Shown piece by piece: positions 26,921-41,000 of a stretch of DNA of 64,000 bases. The stretch covers positions 145,473-209,472 of the forward strand of contig LSRX01000353.1 in NCBI GenBank assembly GCA_001939145.1. The letters run 5' to 3'. Made by a program: the position numbers and the translations under genes. The notes under the pieces were generated by a model. It was not told the DNA's origin. It saw only the letters and a program-made list of their open reading frames with translations, and searched no databases. The DNA is from Symbiodinium microadriaticum. Its lineage: Eukaryota; Sar; Dinophyceae; Suessiales; Symbiodiniaceae. Numbering within the stretch: the stretch's first letter is position 1; each line of letters starts with the position of its first letter.

Positions 26921-29000
26921 AAAAATCGCCATGAGGGGGCCTCCCCATTCCACGAGTCCAGAAAGTCCGGGTGGCCCAAGGGCTTGAAGTTGCCCTTCGG
27001 GGAGCCTCCCGGACAGCGGAGTGTTCCTATTACACAGAGGAGCTTTGCAAATGCTAGCCTGCTGCCGTTGCTCTTGCTGTTGCTGGTGTTGTTGTCCGTA
27101 ATGACCGAGCTGGTGGTCTTGGCAGTCTCGCAACCTCTGCTTTAAGTATAGCTGTTGCTCTATTCTGTTATGCTGCTTGGGGCACTGTGTTTCTCGCGCG
27201 GATCTCCAAAACAACGCCACTTCTGCAGCTCTCTTGGGAACCATCAGAGCAAGTAGACGCTGGGTCCGGAGGCCTTCCGGGCTCTCGTGGATGCGGAGGT
27301 CCCTGAACTCGTATCGCTTGTCGCAAAGGCCCCGGGCAGCACAATTCTGCCAGAACCTGGGCTGAAAGGAGCCTCACCGGCACCTCTGGACCCTAAGATG
27401 CTTCCTGAATTCTTTGAATGGTCGGAGAGATATTGTTCGTACACCCTGAAACCTCGGCCAAATTCATCGTGGCAGTAGCACCTGTGCTGCAGTGTTGATG
27501 CAATCGACACCCTGGGCATGCACTGATTGAATTGCGATGTTTACCTGGTGACTGCCTGAGGTACAAGGCATGGAGTACGACCATAAAGGAAGAGTGCTTA
27601 ATGGCTGTTGCTCAAAGTTTGACAAGCAGGCTCATCTCTCGGAAGAGCCAAGCAATGTGGGATGACTTTCGGCTCTGGGCTGTGTGGGGGGGGCATCTCA
27701 TTGTGCCGGGCATGAAGTATCTTCCAAATGTCTGCTGGAGCAGTGCTGCCAAGAGTGAAAGATGGGAGCCTTTCTGTTTGTGATTTCGATGCTTAAGGGC
27801 TGCGGCTGGAGTTCCAGACCTTGAAACTTTCGATTCGTGGTTTAAGCGCTGGTCTCTCTTTCCACCCGCAGTCGACAAGCAGCTTCGCATCCGCTGTTGT
27901 GGTACCTAGAAGCTGACTTGTCATTGCTTGGGCACCCGTGTTTCATTGCCTTCTCAGGCAATTCGCAAGCCCTGGACTGATTTGCTTCGACTTTTGCCTA
28001 TGGTCTGAAGGACGGGGGCTGCAAGTTTCGGAGGCGACAAGCCTCCACAGAGTCAACATGACAACTCGCGCATGATGCGGTTCAAATTCAGCAGGGTGGC
28101 TTGACTTTGGATGCCCCAAGGCTCCCAAGGGGCCGCAGCAAATGCAGAGCCAGCAGCAAGGAGCCAGATGCAGTCGACCGTAGCATCGTCATCTCATGAC
28201 GCACGGCTTGAAGGGATCACCGGCTAATTAGGCGACTGCGCTGTCTAGATTCAGCTGACACGTCTTAGGCTGTGCCTGGAAGGCCAGAGGCTTCATCGTG
28301 TGCAGAACTTCGAGTCAGTAGCAGTCTCGTTCATGCGTGAGGACAAGGACATGGAAAGGTTCCCGCAGCAAAGTCCTGATCTCTGCAAAGCTTTGTCAGC
28401 ATTAAAATCATTAAAAGCTGCAGAGCCACAATGGATGCTGAGCAGTGAACGAAGCCAACAAGTCCGCTTCCGAATCTGCGAGCTTTCTACCTACCGCGCT
28501 GGCTACCTGCTGCCCCAATCGAACTCTTCCTGAGTTGGTGCCTTGCGCCCCTCTCCTTGCAAAACCCTTAGGACGTCCACTCTGCAAAGTGGTGTCAGTG
28601 GCGCACCGCGCCCTTCCCACCATCCAGCTTTTGTGCCATGCCTCAATTTCAACGAGGCAGACAACTGAGACCCGTCGTACGAGCAAGATGGGTTGCCCTC
28701 TTGCGGCAGTGTGACGCCGTAACTACTTCAGAGTTGAGTAGTATGGCTCGCTTAGCCAGCTTGAAGCAGGGACGCTGGATGCTCGGCTTGCCAAAGCCCA
28801 TGCAGTGTACATTCCGGCAGCGTTGAGAATCGGACAGGTCTCGACATTCTTCCTCAGCGCTCCAACAGCATCCTTGTCATCGGACTCGGTGAACCACACC
28901 TGCCATGTTTCGCAGCAGGGCGTTGAGCATTGGCAACGAAGAACCACGAAACGAACTACGCTGCCAGGGCCGCTTTTAGACAAGCACAAGCTACACCACT
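26921..29000. other. Anonymous sequence, one possible exon
   Basis: No recognised gene. The plus-strand frame from about 27,255 to 27,478 has the most protein-like texture (acidic start, Pro/Leu-rich middle, then aromatic residues around a WSERYCSYTLKP stretch, ending at a TAG), but I do not recognise it and no splice partner is evident. It could be an isolated exon or chance. Confidence 0.3.
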
Positions 29001-29003
29001 GTA

Positions 29004-29037
29004 CAATAATAATAATAATAACAATAATAATATATAA
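29004..29037. repeat. AAT trinucleotide repeat
   Basis: A short AAT run in a local AT-rich patch that extends to about 29,170. Confidence 0.8.
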
Positions 29038-29212
29038 TGATTAATAACTATGCTAACTATACTGCGTGTTAAAATATTGCCCTATCTTCGATTGTACTAT
29101 AGTCTAGCCGTTTCTGCTATGTTAAACTACATTAGATTACAGTATACTACAGTTACTGCAGCCTGAGATAGTACGAGTACTCGGGGCTCTCTAGCTGCTC
29201 GCATTCCAGCCT

Positions 29213-29342
29213 AAACTCCCAACCCTAATACTCAGCCCTTACACCCTAAACCTCTACACCCTGAACCCCTAAACCCCTCAACCAAAAATCCTAAACCCTG
29301 ACTAAACCCTAAACCCCAGGCCCTTAATTCCTGAACCCCAAG
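29213..29342. repeat. Degenerate CCCTAAA-like array
   Basis: Many CCCTAAAC-like units with substitutions and length changes, all in the same orientation. It is interstitial. Confidence 0.7.
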
Positions 29343-29800
29343 ACTTCCGCCTCAATGCGGAGCACACCGGCGGCCCGAGGCCCGGAGAGCTTGTCCACGA
29401 GCCGAACTCCTGCAACGACAGGCACTGCCAACTGCTAAAGCTTGCGTAATAGATGATAGGCGAACTAATGAAACTAACCTATCATAAATATAGCAGTGTA
29501 TAGTATGGTATGGTGCATTATGATGTAGAAGAATGTAGCAGAATATACGTTCCTGAGGGTACAGGCCCTAGACTAGTGCTACGAGCTTCCGTTCATTGTA
29601 CATTCGTCTACAGCCGTCCTGTGATCATATTCGGCGGCTCGATTGTTGCCCCAATGATGCCCAGCACCAAATTGTTCCAATACCTGGCCCATGCAACGCC
29701 ATGTCCAACATCCAATCCTCAGGCTGCAATTTGACGCAAAGGCTCACACCTTCCAGGGACAAGCCAGGAATCCTAGAGGCCTCTGAAACCCAGCCAGCGC

Positions 29801-29818
29801 GGGGGGGGGGGGGGGGGG
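29801..29818. repeat. G homopolymer, 18 bases
   Basis: An uninterrupted run of 18 G. Shorter G or C runs occur at 11,265-11,277 (13), 35,470-35,480 (11), 39,603-39,612 (10) and 48,328-48,340 (13). Confidence 0.9.
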
Positions 29819-32800
29819 CACTCGTCGATCTGACCGGGACCAGCTCCAGGCTTCAGTTGGAACTGGCGCGTTCAAAGGCAGAAATGGAACTCGGGACTCC
29901 CCCCAAAGGGCCATTCGGGGGGCAAGCCTGAAAGTGGCCGCCTTTGGCATTCATTGGGTCTTCCCACTCAGGACCTCAGCATCCAGGCAGCGGGTGTCAG
30001 CTCGTGCAGCTATCGTATCTGAGCGGACGAATCCTGTCTGACACAAATGGATGCCCGCGGATAGCCTGTGAATTCGGGCCCGTGCGGATGCTGTCTCTGA
30101 AAATCATGAGCGCATCGATCACGTGCAGTCCGTCATGCTGCTCTCGCACCTGCCGCGATCAGGTTGTCATGCTCTCGCCCCTGTCCTGGTCTCAACTCTA
30201 GTAAGTGCTGGCTATGTGATACCCAGCCTCTAAAGACTTTGGAAAGTCCCGTTGGGGTGGAAGTTTAATCATTATCATGTTGTAAACCCACGGATCCTGT
30301 CTGATACTGGTCGAGCGATTGTTTAGGCGTAAGTTGGTCTTGGGCGGTTCTGGCTCTGGTCGTGGTTTTGGGCATGATTTTTCTCAAGTTTGGGAGTTCT
30401 TTGAACCTCTGTCGTTCCGGACGCCAGTCCACCGAGAGCATCCATGCCGGATGAGACGACGGTCCTGCACCACCGCATCAGATCATGTCCACACCCAGTG
30501 CAATGGCGTTTCTTCTTCCAAAGCATCTTTCCTGTTTTTGCTCACGCTGGACCACGAGCGTACTTAGGACGACTTCGAGGGGTCATTCAGCCTGTCGAAA
30601 TGCCGGTGCATGCCGATGCCAGTGATAGCTCGGAAGGGGGAAGGATGGGGGCCGCGACTGTCAATGCTGCCAGAAAATCGATGAGGATGTTGGCAACGAC
30701 ATCGATAATAAAACTGATGGTAACAACGATGATGATCATGGTGATGATCTTGCTGATAATAGTCATGATGGTGTGTTGGCTTCGATGCGCTGCTTCTTTT
30801 GGTTTGTTGCCGTTTACCGTTTCTTGTTTTGGTCTGCCTGCATGCGGCATTCCGTGGCATGTGCTTTCCTGTGTCGCATATGAACGCTTTTCCTTTCTAC
30901 TTTGCGGTGCTCACTCAGCAACGAAGAACTTGAACCACAAAGCACATACGGCACATGTGAAATAAACAACCGCTATCTGGATCTCAATCTCGCCTATTGC
31001 AGGCAATTCTCTGTAATGAACAAGCACATATGCGTTGTGTTCAGCTATTACAGCGAACCAGTGTGCTTTGTGGTTAGTATCTGACGACGTGCATTGAAGC
31101 AACTCAGCCAGACATTGGGTTCATCCATCCCGCATCACCGGATATACCATGCCTGCTTGCACTTAGAGTTTCAGTTCCCCACAAGCTCAATCAATCAAAC
31201 CCCGTGGACCTGACCCATTTCATGCACGAGAGGTCAAAACAGTGCGACTCCGAGCACTGGCGTGCAATGTCTTCTGGAATGTGCTGTATTCGCCCCACGC
31301 CCCCAACACCAAAGTGATACCCAGCAACTCCAGACCAAACCGAAAAAAACAACGTACATGTCAAGCCCGAAGACTCGCGTGGGAGGCAATCCGCTTGGAT
31401 TCGAGCAGTGTACTGGGCTGCGGCACATGGTTCCACAGCCTTCGGATGTGGGGAGACTTGGGCATGAGCGTTATAGGATCAGAAATCCGGACAGAAAGCT
31501 GGGCCTGAAGCCACTGCTTTTGAAATCGTAAGGTCTTTAGTGGACAAGGCTGCAGGCTTTGAACAAGCGCATGCAGAAATCTGGGGCCATCCAGCACCTC
31601 ACGTAAAGACACAAGACATGTATCGGACTTGTTACAAACTGCGGCTCCCTTGAATGTGATTGCCGTCTACCCAAACGCCGAACCGCAAGTTAGCGTTAGG
31701 CAACCTGATCTTGAAACCTACATTGCCGACAGAATGTCCCATGCACAGAGCTAGGTCCAGTGCGGGAATTATTCAATCATATAAGAAGTCGGCACTACCA
31801 CCGTACATGCCTATAGTACATAAACTTCCCGAAGGGAATGTCAATGTTGAAAGTATTGCTGCCACCACTCTTGTTCGGGCGACGACACTGACTGGCATTC
31901 TTAGAGCCTGTGATTTCATCCGGGCATTGCGTCTGTCAGCTCTCGTCCGACCTCCAGAAATCCTGGACTGTGCCGAAGCTCGCCACCTCCCGCTGAGGTC
32001 GGGGTTGCAGTTGCGTCAAGCAAAAGCTTTCGATTTTCAGTAGTCGGGGCTCTGGGCAAACTCTACAAGATGATCTGTTTACGTCTTCGGTTTAACAAAG
32101 TAAGCTGCTTAAATGCGATGTTTTCGGGGTTACTGCAATGGGCTGAAGTTTTGCAGTTTACCTTGACTATTGCCGGGGCTCAAAACACAGTGTGCCCTTG
32201 ACGGCTCTGCATCGGGTAGAAGACCGATGTTTGTAGGGAGCTAGACATGTCTTTGACGACCCGCTGGTGATTCCGATGAGGCGTCATACAGGATCCTGAG
32301 TCTGACTTCGTTTGTCCGTTGCCGAAAGCGGGCGTGCAGGCCCGGATCTAACAAACGTCAACAGACCAACTTCCAATTCTTTGCAACTTCCGACCCAAAG
32401 TGTGAAGTGTTCCGTTGCCGCACAAGCAGTTCCAGTTTCGCGCCTTCTGCGTCCTCTGCGAGTAGTTTGCATCAACCTTGCCGTCCGAGGTTACTTGCTC
32501 CCACACACTCCACCTCGGCAGTCAGCACGGCTCCTTCCATGAAACGAGTTGCCAGTGCGGGGAGATCCGATCATACAGGACATTGCCAGGAGCGGGCGTA
32601 TGCAAGCATGCTGATCAGTTCTCAGCCCTTCAGAGTGTAAGCCCGCCGCGTGTACTGAAGAGGCAAGTCCTGCTGGCTTCTGCTCAGGGACAGTAAGAAG
32701 CTACAGTACGGCTCAGTGAATGCGAATACTCTCAAACGAAACAACCGCAGGCTCCCTCCTCAGGACTTTCGGCTGGCGGGCTGGTAATAGCAATACAGTG

Positions 32801-34138
32801 TAGCAAGCATTTGGCAATGCATAGCTGCATCACCACAACCAATCGCTAGCACAAGGAATGATGTGCAAGAAGAGAATGTATGCTGAAGCTTCCCTGAATA
32901 CAAATCTTGGTGGTGAGTCACCGCCATCGATGCAAGCTCACGGCGCTGTAAGCGTGCATTGTTTGCTGTAGCAGTGTTGCCCAATTTTGATAAGCCTGTG
33001 AAGCAAACTAGCATCAGGTGGTCTGGGTTGGGACCACGAGATGAGAACTGAGACAGCGGGGGCGGCGGGCCCACCAAGTGGGCACCGGCTGATTCAACAG
33101 AGGGCCTTTGCCTGCTGCACTCTGGCCTCAAGTTCTGGAAAGCTAACCCACGCCCTTAGCTGCATACTTGCATGCCCAATCGCACTGGCGCATGAGCTTG
33201 CAACTCCAGGGGTGCTTGCCGTTATATGGAATGTAGAAGTCTTGGAAGCTAGCGGGGTCCACAACTGCGTCAGCCTTGTTGGCTCATTGCCACTGATCAC
33301 AGGAAGATCGAAGCCACAGTTTCCCATCCGCTCCTTCTTGAGCATTTCCATCGTCTCTGACTCATCCTGGCACGTTTGCAATGACTTTGACAACACGTTC
33401 AATCTGCACTGTGCGGGTGGACTGCGCAGGTCGCTGGGACGCAAGTTGCTTGATTTCAGGTCTGCAAGGCACTGCGTTGTCAGATTCTCTGTTCTCTGAA
33501 CCGCGTAGTTTGCGTAGCACCTGCCACCAGCAAGAGAAGCAGAATTTCAGCTTTCAGCTTCTTGAAGGTGTATTTCGAAACCCCTGGAATCCAGACCTTG
33601 GCCCGAGCCCCGGCTCAACATGGATCCATAGCCTCCTGAACGAACTGAAGCTTGTCATTGATGCCCTCGTTGAAGCTCAAAAACCTCATCCGGGGAAACA
33701 AGGCACCGCAAGTTAAGTGGCCGTAGCCTTGAACCGGTTTACATCCGAGCATGAGTCTATGGGTTTCGCCGGTAGATTTGCCTATGGCAATCCAAGCTGT
33801 CATCGTGTCTGGGTCGCAGAGATTCACCTCTGAGCTGCGGACATCTTCTCCATGAGTACCTGGCAAGCCGCAAGCACGGACTGAAAGAGGTGGCGCGGAA
33901 CAGCACGGAGCAATGATGTGGCGATCCAGTGTAGGTGTTAAGCATTGTCCACAACGCAAATTTGAGCAAATGTTGCACAGGCTTGCTGTAAATATTGAGT
34001 CAGACACCCGAGACTTCGGAGTCTGCACTCGCCTATAGGAAACTGTTCAATTTGGCCAGGCTTTGGCTTTCGCGAAGCTGTCGCGGTGACAAGCTGCCTA
34101 GGACTATGATGCGCAAGCTTGCATATCACTTACCCTGT

Positions 34139-34169
34139 CTGTGTGCGCGTGTGCGTGTGTGTGTGTGTG
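34139..34169. repeat. GT dinucleotide repeat
   Basis: An imperfect GT/GC alternating run of about 30 bases. Confidence 0.8.
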
Positions 34170-34441
34170 ACACGATAACATGTCATACGTAGCCAACACA
34201 TACCACTGCCCGCGGTTATCGACCGACTAGATGTAGGTCCTGAAAAGAATGCAGAGCAATGCCACTAACGTGTACAACATAAATTAACATGCACATGTTT
34301 CCCTACATGCTTGTTACATATACACATTGCATCCCACCAGTTCAGACGCTCTCGGTATGGTTGCCATGCTGCCCTGAAGCCAATATTCTCCCTTGTGGAT
34401 CCTTAATAATCCTTAATATAATTAGACACTCCCTATCTAGA

Positions 34442-34464
34442 TTATATATATATATATATATATA
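34442..34464. repeat. TA dinucleotide repeat
   Basis: A pure alternating TA run followed by a short CA run. Confidence 0.8.
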
Positions 34465-34659
34465 CACACACTAGAACCCAGTAACCGTTGCAGAACACCC
34501 TCAAACGGAACCCTGTCTAATCATTGAGGCCGCTATAGAGATCGGCTCGGGAACTCCTGGGCAACCGGCCTCGTCCCGAAGCGCTCGGTCGAATCCCTCA
34601 TACTCAGGTCTATGGCTTCGAGCCCGAATCGGACCATGGATGAATAGGGGTCAAGGCAT

Positions 34660-34692
34660 CGGGTTTAAGGTTTAAGGGTTTAGGGTTTCGGG
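34660..34692. repeat. Telomere-like TTTAGGG scrap
   Basis: Four to five GGTTTAAG/GGTTTAGG units in G-strand orientation, opposite to the arrays at 26.8 and 29.2 kb. Confidence 0.6.
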
Positions 34693-37410
34693 AGGAATGG
34701 ACACGCAAGGGGGTGGGGGTAGTATGTCTAAGTTCGGGCTGCAGATCACATACACACTGGTCCTCGTGGAATGCTTGCCTTACGCGTCTTGCGACCACAG
34801 CTTTTCTCCAGAGTCATACACATGCCTGAGGAAAGATGCCAGCAGCTTGGGGCAATAATTCCGTGGATCACCAGTGGAGTCCTCAAGGAAAGAAGTGCCG
34901 GCGCTCTCGAAAAAGCAGAATGCCATGGTGATTGATGCTTCACCTTGCTGATTCTTGTCTTGAAAGTCTTGCATCTAAGTGTCGTCTGAGATGAACGCAC
35001 AGTGGCCTCCAAACTCTGGAAAATACCTCAGCTACAAATCACGCTGGAGCAACATACGGAGCTTGTTCATCAAACTGTGGCTGTGGTTGCATTGCAAAAG
35101 CTTCTGTGTCATCTGCCACGGCACAGCAGCACTGCTTCCGACACCTGCTCAGAAGTTGGCAAACTCCTTAGTCTGACACTCTGAATCGGAGCGGTTGAAC
35201 TGGGTGTACAACAGCCGGGCAGGGTCTAGACATGGAAATGCCGTGGCTGGAAGTGGCCGCCAAGTGTGCAAAGGCTTTCTTTGCTTGCGTGTCCGATTTG
35301 AAACGCTTTCCTAATTTGCTACACTGCGACACACTCAACTTCTCCACTGCTTTGCATGTCGCGGTGATAATACGAGCTGTGGCGAGTAGAGGCTCTTCAT
35401 CGAGATATCTGGAGGAGTGCAGGAGCATGCGGGAGATTCGAGAAGGATTGCTTGGACTGCCAGTAGACGCCCCCCCCCCCGATCTGAAGAGCCGAAAGCT
35501 CGTTGAGTCCACCAGCGGATCGTCCTTTGCATTCATTGCCAGGAGAGGTACTTGTACGTGCTTCCTGAGAGCAAAACACTCGAATTCGTAACAACGTTAC
35601 AAGCTTAAGCCAAATACCTTTGCAATGTCAGCAGTGCGTGATCTGTCTTCGCCAATGGCAAGAAGACACTAACTTGTTCTGAGCGGGTCCATGCGGGCGG
35701 CTGCCCTGCGGGGATTCTCACCAATTTAGGAACCTGCATGCAGGGGTCTTGAGACAAGGAACTCAACACTACAGCCTCAGTATAAACATATGGCTCAGAA
35801 TTAAGTAATCCTCGGATTTGGGGCTTCTGATCTTGATGTGCGCTTTCGCGGGCAAAGCGTACCACCGACCCTTTGAACTCCCTGCTCTTGCAAGCCCAGG
35901 GTGCAGAAAGCGCATGGATCCCTGAGTCCGGTAATAGTCCAGCTTGTCTTTGAAGCCGTACCTCAAGCCAAGATCCGACATCTACAAGACGCCAGTGCAC
36001 AGCTTTGATTCCGGAGCTTGACAGACGCCGCGGGAGTTCAGAAAGAGACTGGCGAGACACTCGGTGCTATCAGCATCAAGGTAGTTCTCACGGGGCTCTG
36101 AGAGCGACAACAAATTCTAAGTCCCTGCTGCCCTCTGCTTTCTGTCACCGAGTAATTACATGATTTGGTACTGTAAGTATCTCTCAGAAAGTAGAGGCAG
36201 GCCGGAACATCCCACAGAACGTCGCAGCAGCAATACAACAAATTACATGATGGTAACAGCTAGCCGTGAGGATCACACTTACCACCTCCGTATGCATAGT
36301 CATAGTCATTGCCGTCGCCATCTGGACCATGATCAGGCATATAATTGTCATCACCACCATCATCGTCTTCGTCTTCTTCTAACTCGTATTCACCAGCAGA
36401 ATCACACGAACCATACATAGCTACTACGCCGTACAAGTAAAGGGGCCTCAATCATTGGTGTTGGGGTATGTGCTGCAAGCTCTTCAGTTAATCTAATCAG
36501 GAAATATCTTAAGGCCCCCAAATTGAAACTTTGTTCCATGTTTCAGCCCTGCCACAGGGGGGCCACACACGCGTCGTCAAAGTCACCAATGGTCTCTGCC
36601 TGCAACGTCTTCTCCAAGTCGTAGGGCACCGGCTCCCCTGAATCAGGACTTAAGATTTGCTATTGTGTTCAGGGAGTGTCTTTGGGTTTACGGTTGCTTT
36701 TGCGTTTTGGGTTTCCAATGTAGGTCGTGTGAAATTCAGTAGCAAGGATTCTTTGTGGGTAGTTTGCGTCAGCTCGGGCCATGCGGAGGTACCTGGCCGC
36801 TTGCTCTTGATCGCTTCGAGCAGCACACCCACAGCTGTGCATGATCACCGCTTCGCAGTATCTGAATGAATCATAGCCCGAGGGCTAGAAATCCGAAACA
36901 AGCATGTCTGTCAGCGCCTCTCGCTTTCAGGATCTCAGCTTTCGCTTCCGCTTTTGGCTTCAGCGACTTCCTCACATGCGGCACATGCAGCTTTTCCATG
37001 CTTTTCAACAGTCGGAGAGGTAGGCTGAAGGGCTCTTCGGGATTCGTGTTGGGCAGCTCTTCCGTGGGACTTGCAGAGGTTCAACAAGTGATCAAAGCCT
37101 TGAACGGTTCACAACTGTCAGTATGTCTATCGTTGTAATTAGGAAGGGCGGCTGATACTGCTATATTCTGCTTAGCACCGGCGACCACAGCCATGCTTAT
37201 TGCTAGTATTCGCTGTATTCTGTGATTTGTGGTGCTTGTTAGACGAGGCTGTAGCGTCAAGGGTGTGGAATCCTCAATCACCGTGGGATTTTCATGACAT
37301 TTTGGAGTACAGAGAGGCGCAGTGTCTCGGACTTCGGATTTTCATGTATCCAAAGATCAAGCCGGCTTGGCACACTTTCAAAGCCACAAGGCACTTCAAC
37401 AGGCTAATGT

Positions 37411-37488
37411 AGGGGCCTTGTTTTACTATGTTTAAATAATGAACCCCCAAAACTGTATAGGCGATTATTAAGACCCTATATTAGGGGC
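37411..37488. repeat. Short dispersed AT-rich repeat, copy 1
   Basis: It starts AGGGGCC, then TACTAT, then GAACCCCCAAAA, TATAGG and TATTAAG in that order. The same order and spacing recur at 42,269-42,334, with roughly three quarters of bases shared by eye. Confidence 0.55.
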
Positions 37489-37769
37489 TCTCTTCTTGGA
37501 GCGCACCTGGTGAATGTCGGGCCGGTCTGTGTTCACAAACGCTAGGGCGTTTGCCCACGAGTAGTACTTGTTGGGAGATAGAAACGGCATTTATGCATTC
37601 GGCCATGCATTCATGCAGATTTGAAGTTTGTCGAGCTGTGTCTTAGCCAGGTCGGCTTTCCTGCAATGACAATGACGACTGCTACTACTGCTTTATTGTT
37701 GCTATTCCTGCTGCTGATACTGCTGCTGCTGAGGCTAATATCATCAAGATATCCATCAGGTCTTCATCA

Positions 37770-38090
37770 AAAATCATGAGAGCAGGATAATTGTCATTGT
37801 CGCTATGGTCATGGTTCTCTTGTTCCTCCTTCTCCTCATCCTCCTCCTTGTGAATTTCCTCTGATCAGCGTCATCACCCTCAGCATCAACGCCAGCAACA
37901 ACCATCATCGGCATCACTTCATCATCGTCGTCACCAAGACCCTCAATGCCATCGCTATCGATGATCATGATCATCAGCATCATCTATCATCATTATCGTC
38001 ATCGTCGTCGTCATCATCGTCATCATCACCATCATCAGCAACCTCATCGCCATCGACGTCGCGGTCGTCGTAGTCACTGTCTCTTCGGCA
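37770..38090. repeat. Imperfect ATC/TCA trinucleotide region
   Basis: About 300 bases rich in CATCAT, CGTCGT and related triplets, densest at 37,975-38,060. Frames through it encode Asp/Met/Ile strings and are not called as genes. Confidence 0.7.
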
Positions 38091-41000
38091 TCTTCGTCAA
38101 CACCCGCATCAGCCGTAGGATTGGGAGGAAGCCCGGGTTGGATTAGTAGAGGAAAGCTTTCTGGAGATGTCTGCACCCGAGAGACAGGAAGTTCCATGCG
38201 TAGAGGCGTCCTTGGCAGCCGACCCCCAACAGATCTCAAAAGAAATGTTTAGTGTTTCGGCTCGAATCTGATTCCATCGCCTTCGCTTGTCGGCAGGTTT
38301 AGCGAGGCCAAACATCACAGGTCGAATACTTCTTGCTTGTGTGCTCGTCTGCTGCGCTGCTTCTTGCGTCGTTGTGCTCCGAACCTGCTGCAGCAAAGCT
38401 TCCCATGCCATCATCCATGGCGGCAGAGCACACCTTCAAGGGCTTTACGACCTTCTGCTGAAAGCATCGGTGGAAGGTGGGCCAAGCTATCCGTACGACT
38501 CGCACAGGTCAAGAGCTTCAGCCCTCATTTCCTTGACAAATCCTCGTGAATCTTCGCAACACCGTGAAACAAAGGAGGAAGCAGCAGATCCCCAGGTGCC
38601 CAAACGTCATCCACCAGCTGCACGGCCAGAAGCCAAGCTGACCCGCCTCTGGCATGAAAGGAACGCTGCAAACGGCCGCGCCCTTGATACCCAACGAAGC
38701 CACGTCCTGGCCGCGGTCTGTCGTTCAAGCGTGGTGTGACTTCTGCCTTCCGAAAGATGGTTCAGGACCTTTCTCTGTTTGAGCATTTAAATTCTCCCAC
38801 AATTCACGCGGTGGTCATCGCGTGTCCTCCCCAAGCTCGCCAAGCAATTTGCAGATGGCGTTGCCTTTCGGAAGCATTGCATCTCCGGGTAATGTGTGAC
38901 AGAGCCAAGCCAGCTCCGAAGCAGGCTGCCTCCCAAAGAGAAGCCCGACAGGAAGATCTGCCGCGACGGGGAGGTATGCAGCTCCCTGCAGAGCTGCACT
39001 AGGTCGTCGGTAAAGCCTGTCTGAGCCGCGGAGGCTTAGGATCTGACTTGTGACTGGTGCCTCATGCTCTGAAGCCGAACACGCAGCAACCCAAGCGCTG
39101 AGTCGTATATGCCACGAGCACGAGCACCGCACCGGTTGCGTACACCGTCCTATACGCATTGTAAACCCTAACCCCCCCCGCCCTCCCCACACTCCTCAGT
39201 AAGCGCAGCCGAATCCCAAGACCTAAAGGCGCCGAGAGTTGTAGAGGGGTATAACACGGATGCCGACAGTATCACGGTAAGCGAATATATCAGTACTACA
39301 TCAGAACAGTTTGAAGATTGTCCGGCTCCGGCCTACGTTGTAGAAGCCGGCTGTCCGATTCATCTCCTGAGTGCTCTGCACTACAATGGCTCGCAGGCAG
39401 GAAACCACAAACAGTGATGCCGTGATCACACGATAGAAGCGCTCAACGTAATGCGCTTGGTTGCTCTTGGAGCCTCTGTCAGCAGCCAGCAGCCCTATCG
39501 GAGATCCGTGCAAGAGGTGATGGCATCTGGGATGCCAAGTGGCTCCAGAGCAAGATCTGAAGCAAAGCCTCGTGATCGGATTCCCAAACATTTTTGGATC
39601 TTGGGGGGGGGGACTTATTCTGGATCGGCAAGTCAGGCTGTCGAGTCCGAGCATGCAGATTAGTATGTGCGGAAGACTCCAGGTGACACTCGATGCGACA
39701 GTCACTTGTCCGAGCTTATCCTTCGCCAGAGCGTATGGCCATGCCTTTGAGTGCTTCGCCGTTACGAAATTAGTTCAGGCCTGCGAGCATGTGCCTGCAG
39801 CAGCAGTCCCAGAACCTGAATCCAACTTCAGGTAAAGATTCCTAAGATCCTGAGTCATTGTGCATCAGTATTTGCGCAGCTCCGGGTGTACTTTCAGGAC
39901 TTGAGGGTTTTGAGTTCGAGGCTGGGATCAGGGCACCTCTGAAGTCAATCGCAAGTAGAAACAGCGACCCTTGACAGAAAAGGCGCGGCACCGCTGGAAA
40001 GCTTGGATGCCACGCGACACAGCCACGTCGAAGCCCTCGCTTTGGAAGGCGCGCGCCAAGCGGCAGCCTAGCTACTGTACTCGCAGATGCTTCGACTGCG
40101 GAGTCATCTTTCGTGCTAGCATCAGTGTCCTAAAAATCTTATACCTCAACATCATTCCGATAACAGCGTTTGCAGACACATGCAAACTCTTGTAGCAGGG
40201 AGCCAAGGCGCAGAATGGTGTGCGGGAGTTGCTTTCCAGTCCGTGTAGCAAGATCACCTAATGCCAATTCAAGACAGGCCATTGAAAAGGTCACATCTCT
40301 TCCTCTCCCTGTCTTGCCAAGATTGCAAAGCCGAAACTCCGACAAACTCCGAGGGACCGTGAGGCTAGCACCTCGAGCCTTCACAATTCGAAGTCGACTT
40401 TCGGAAGTGCCGAAAGTGCCGGAAAGGTCCAGGCAGCACTCTCGCCCAGACTAGTGAAATCTAATGAAGAAACCCTCACAGGCCAAAGCCTGATGCAAGG
40501 AAACCCCCTGGACCCTTAAGATCGATCCCCAAGTCACCACTGGTCGCTCCGACGTGATGGCACCCACGGCAGGACCAGCCGCAGCTGTGAAGTCGACGTC
40601 CTCGGGGAGTACTGAGCCGACGAGGCCAGGCTTAGGCCTCGCGGCACATGACCCGAAGGACCTCCATGAGGCTCGGAATACAATGGGGCTATTTTAGCGA
40701 CTTTGGGCTGCAGATCAGATGACGCCAAGGTGTCAGTGTCTTGAACCTAGCGGACATCCAGATGTGCCTCGCTGTTGCACAAACTGCATCAGCCTGTGTA
40801 TAGCCCAGAATACACCATGTTGATGCTCGGGCGCTATGGATGGCTTCGGCTTTGCAGCCTCGATCCCTGCGGCACAGCATAATTTGCTAAGTGTCGAAAA
40901 AATCACCATCCGGAGTGTCGTAGCGCTCACCTCGAAAGGGCTGCTTCATGCTACTGGTAGACAGAAGTGGAACATATGGATGCTGGTGGGTGCATTGCCG

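Larger units (their letters stand above)
29820..37408. other. Anonymous sequence, no gene recognised
   Basis: About 7.6 kb without a recognisable gene. It holds GAT-rich triplet tracts (about 30,675-30,775 and 36,285-36,390), a GT repeat (34,139-34,169), a TA repeat (34,442-34,464) and a G-strand telomere-like scrap (34,660-34,692). Frames at 31,660-32,043 plus and 33,615-34,028 minus are the longest non-repetitive ones and remain unrecognised. Confidence 0.45.

Noticed and set aside
28050-28110. Possible tRNA gene around a GGTTCAAATTC B-box-like word
   Set aside because: No matching A box, acceptor stem or anticodon arm could be laid out upstream.
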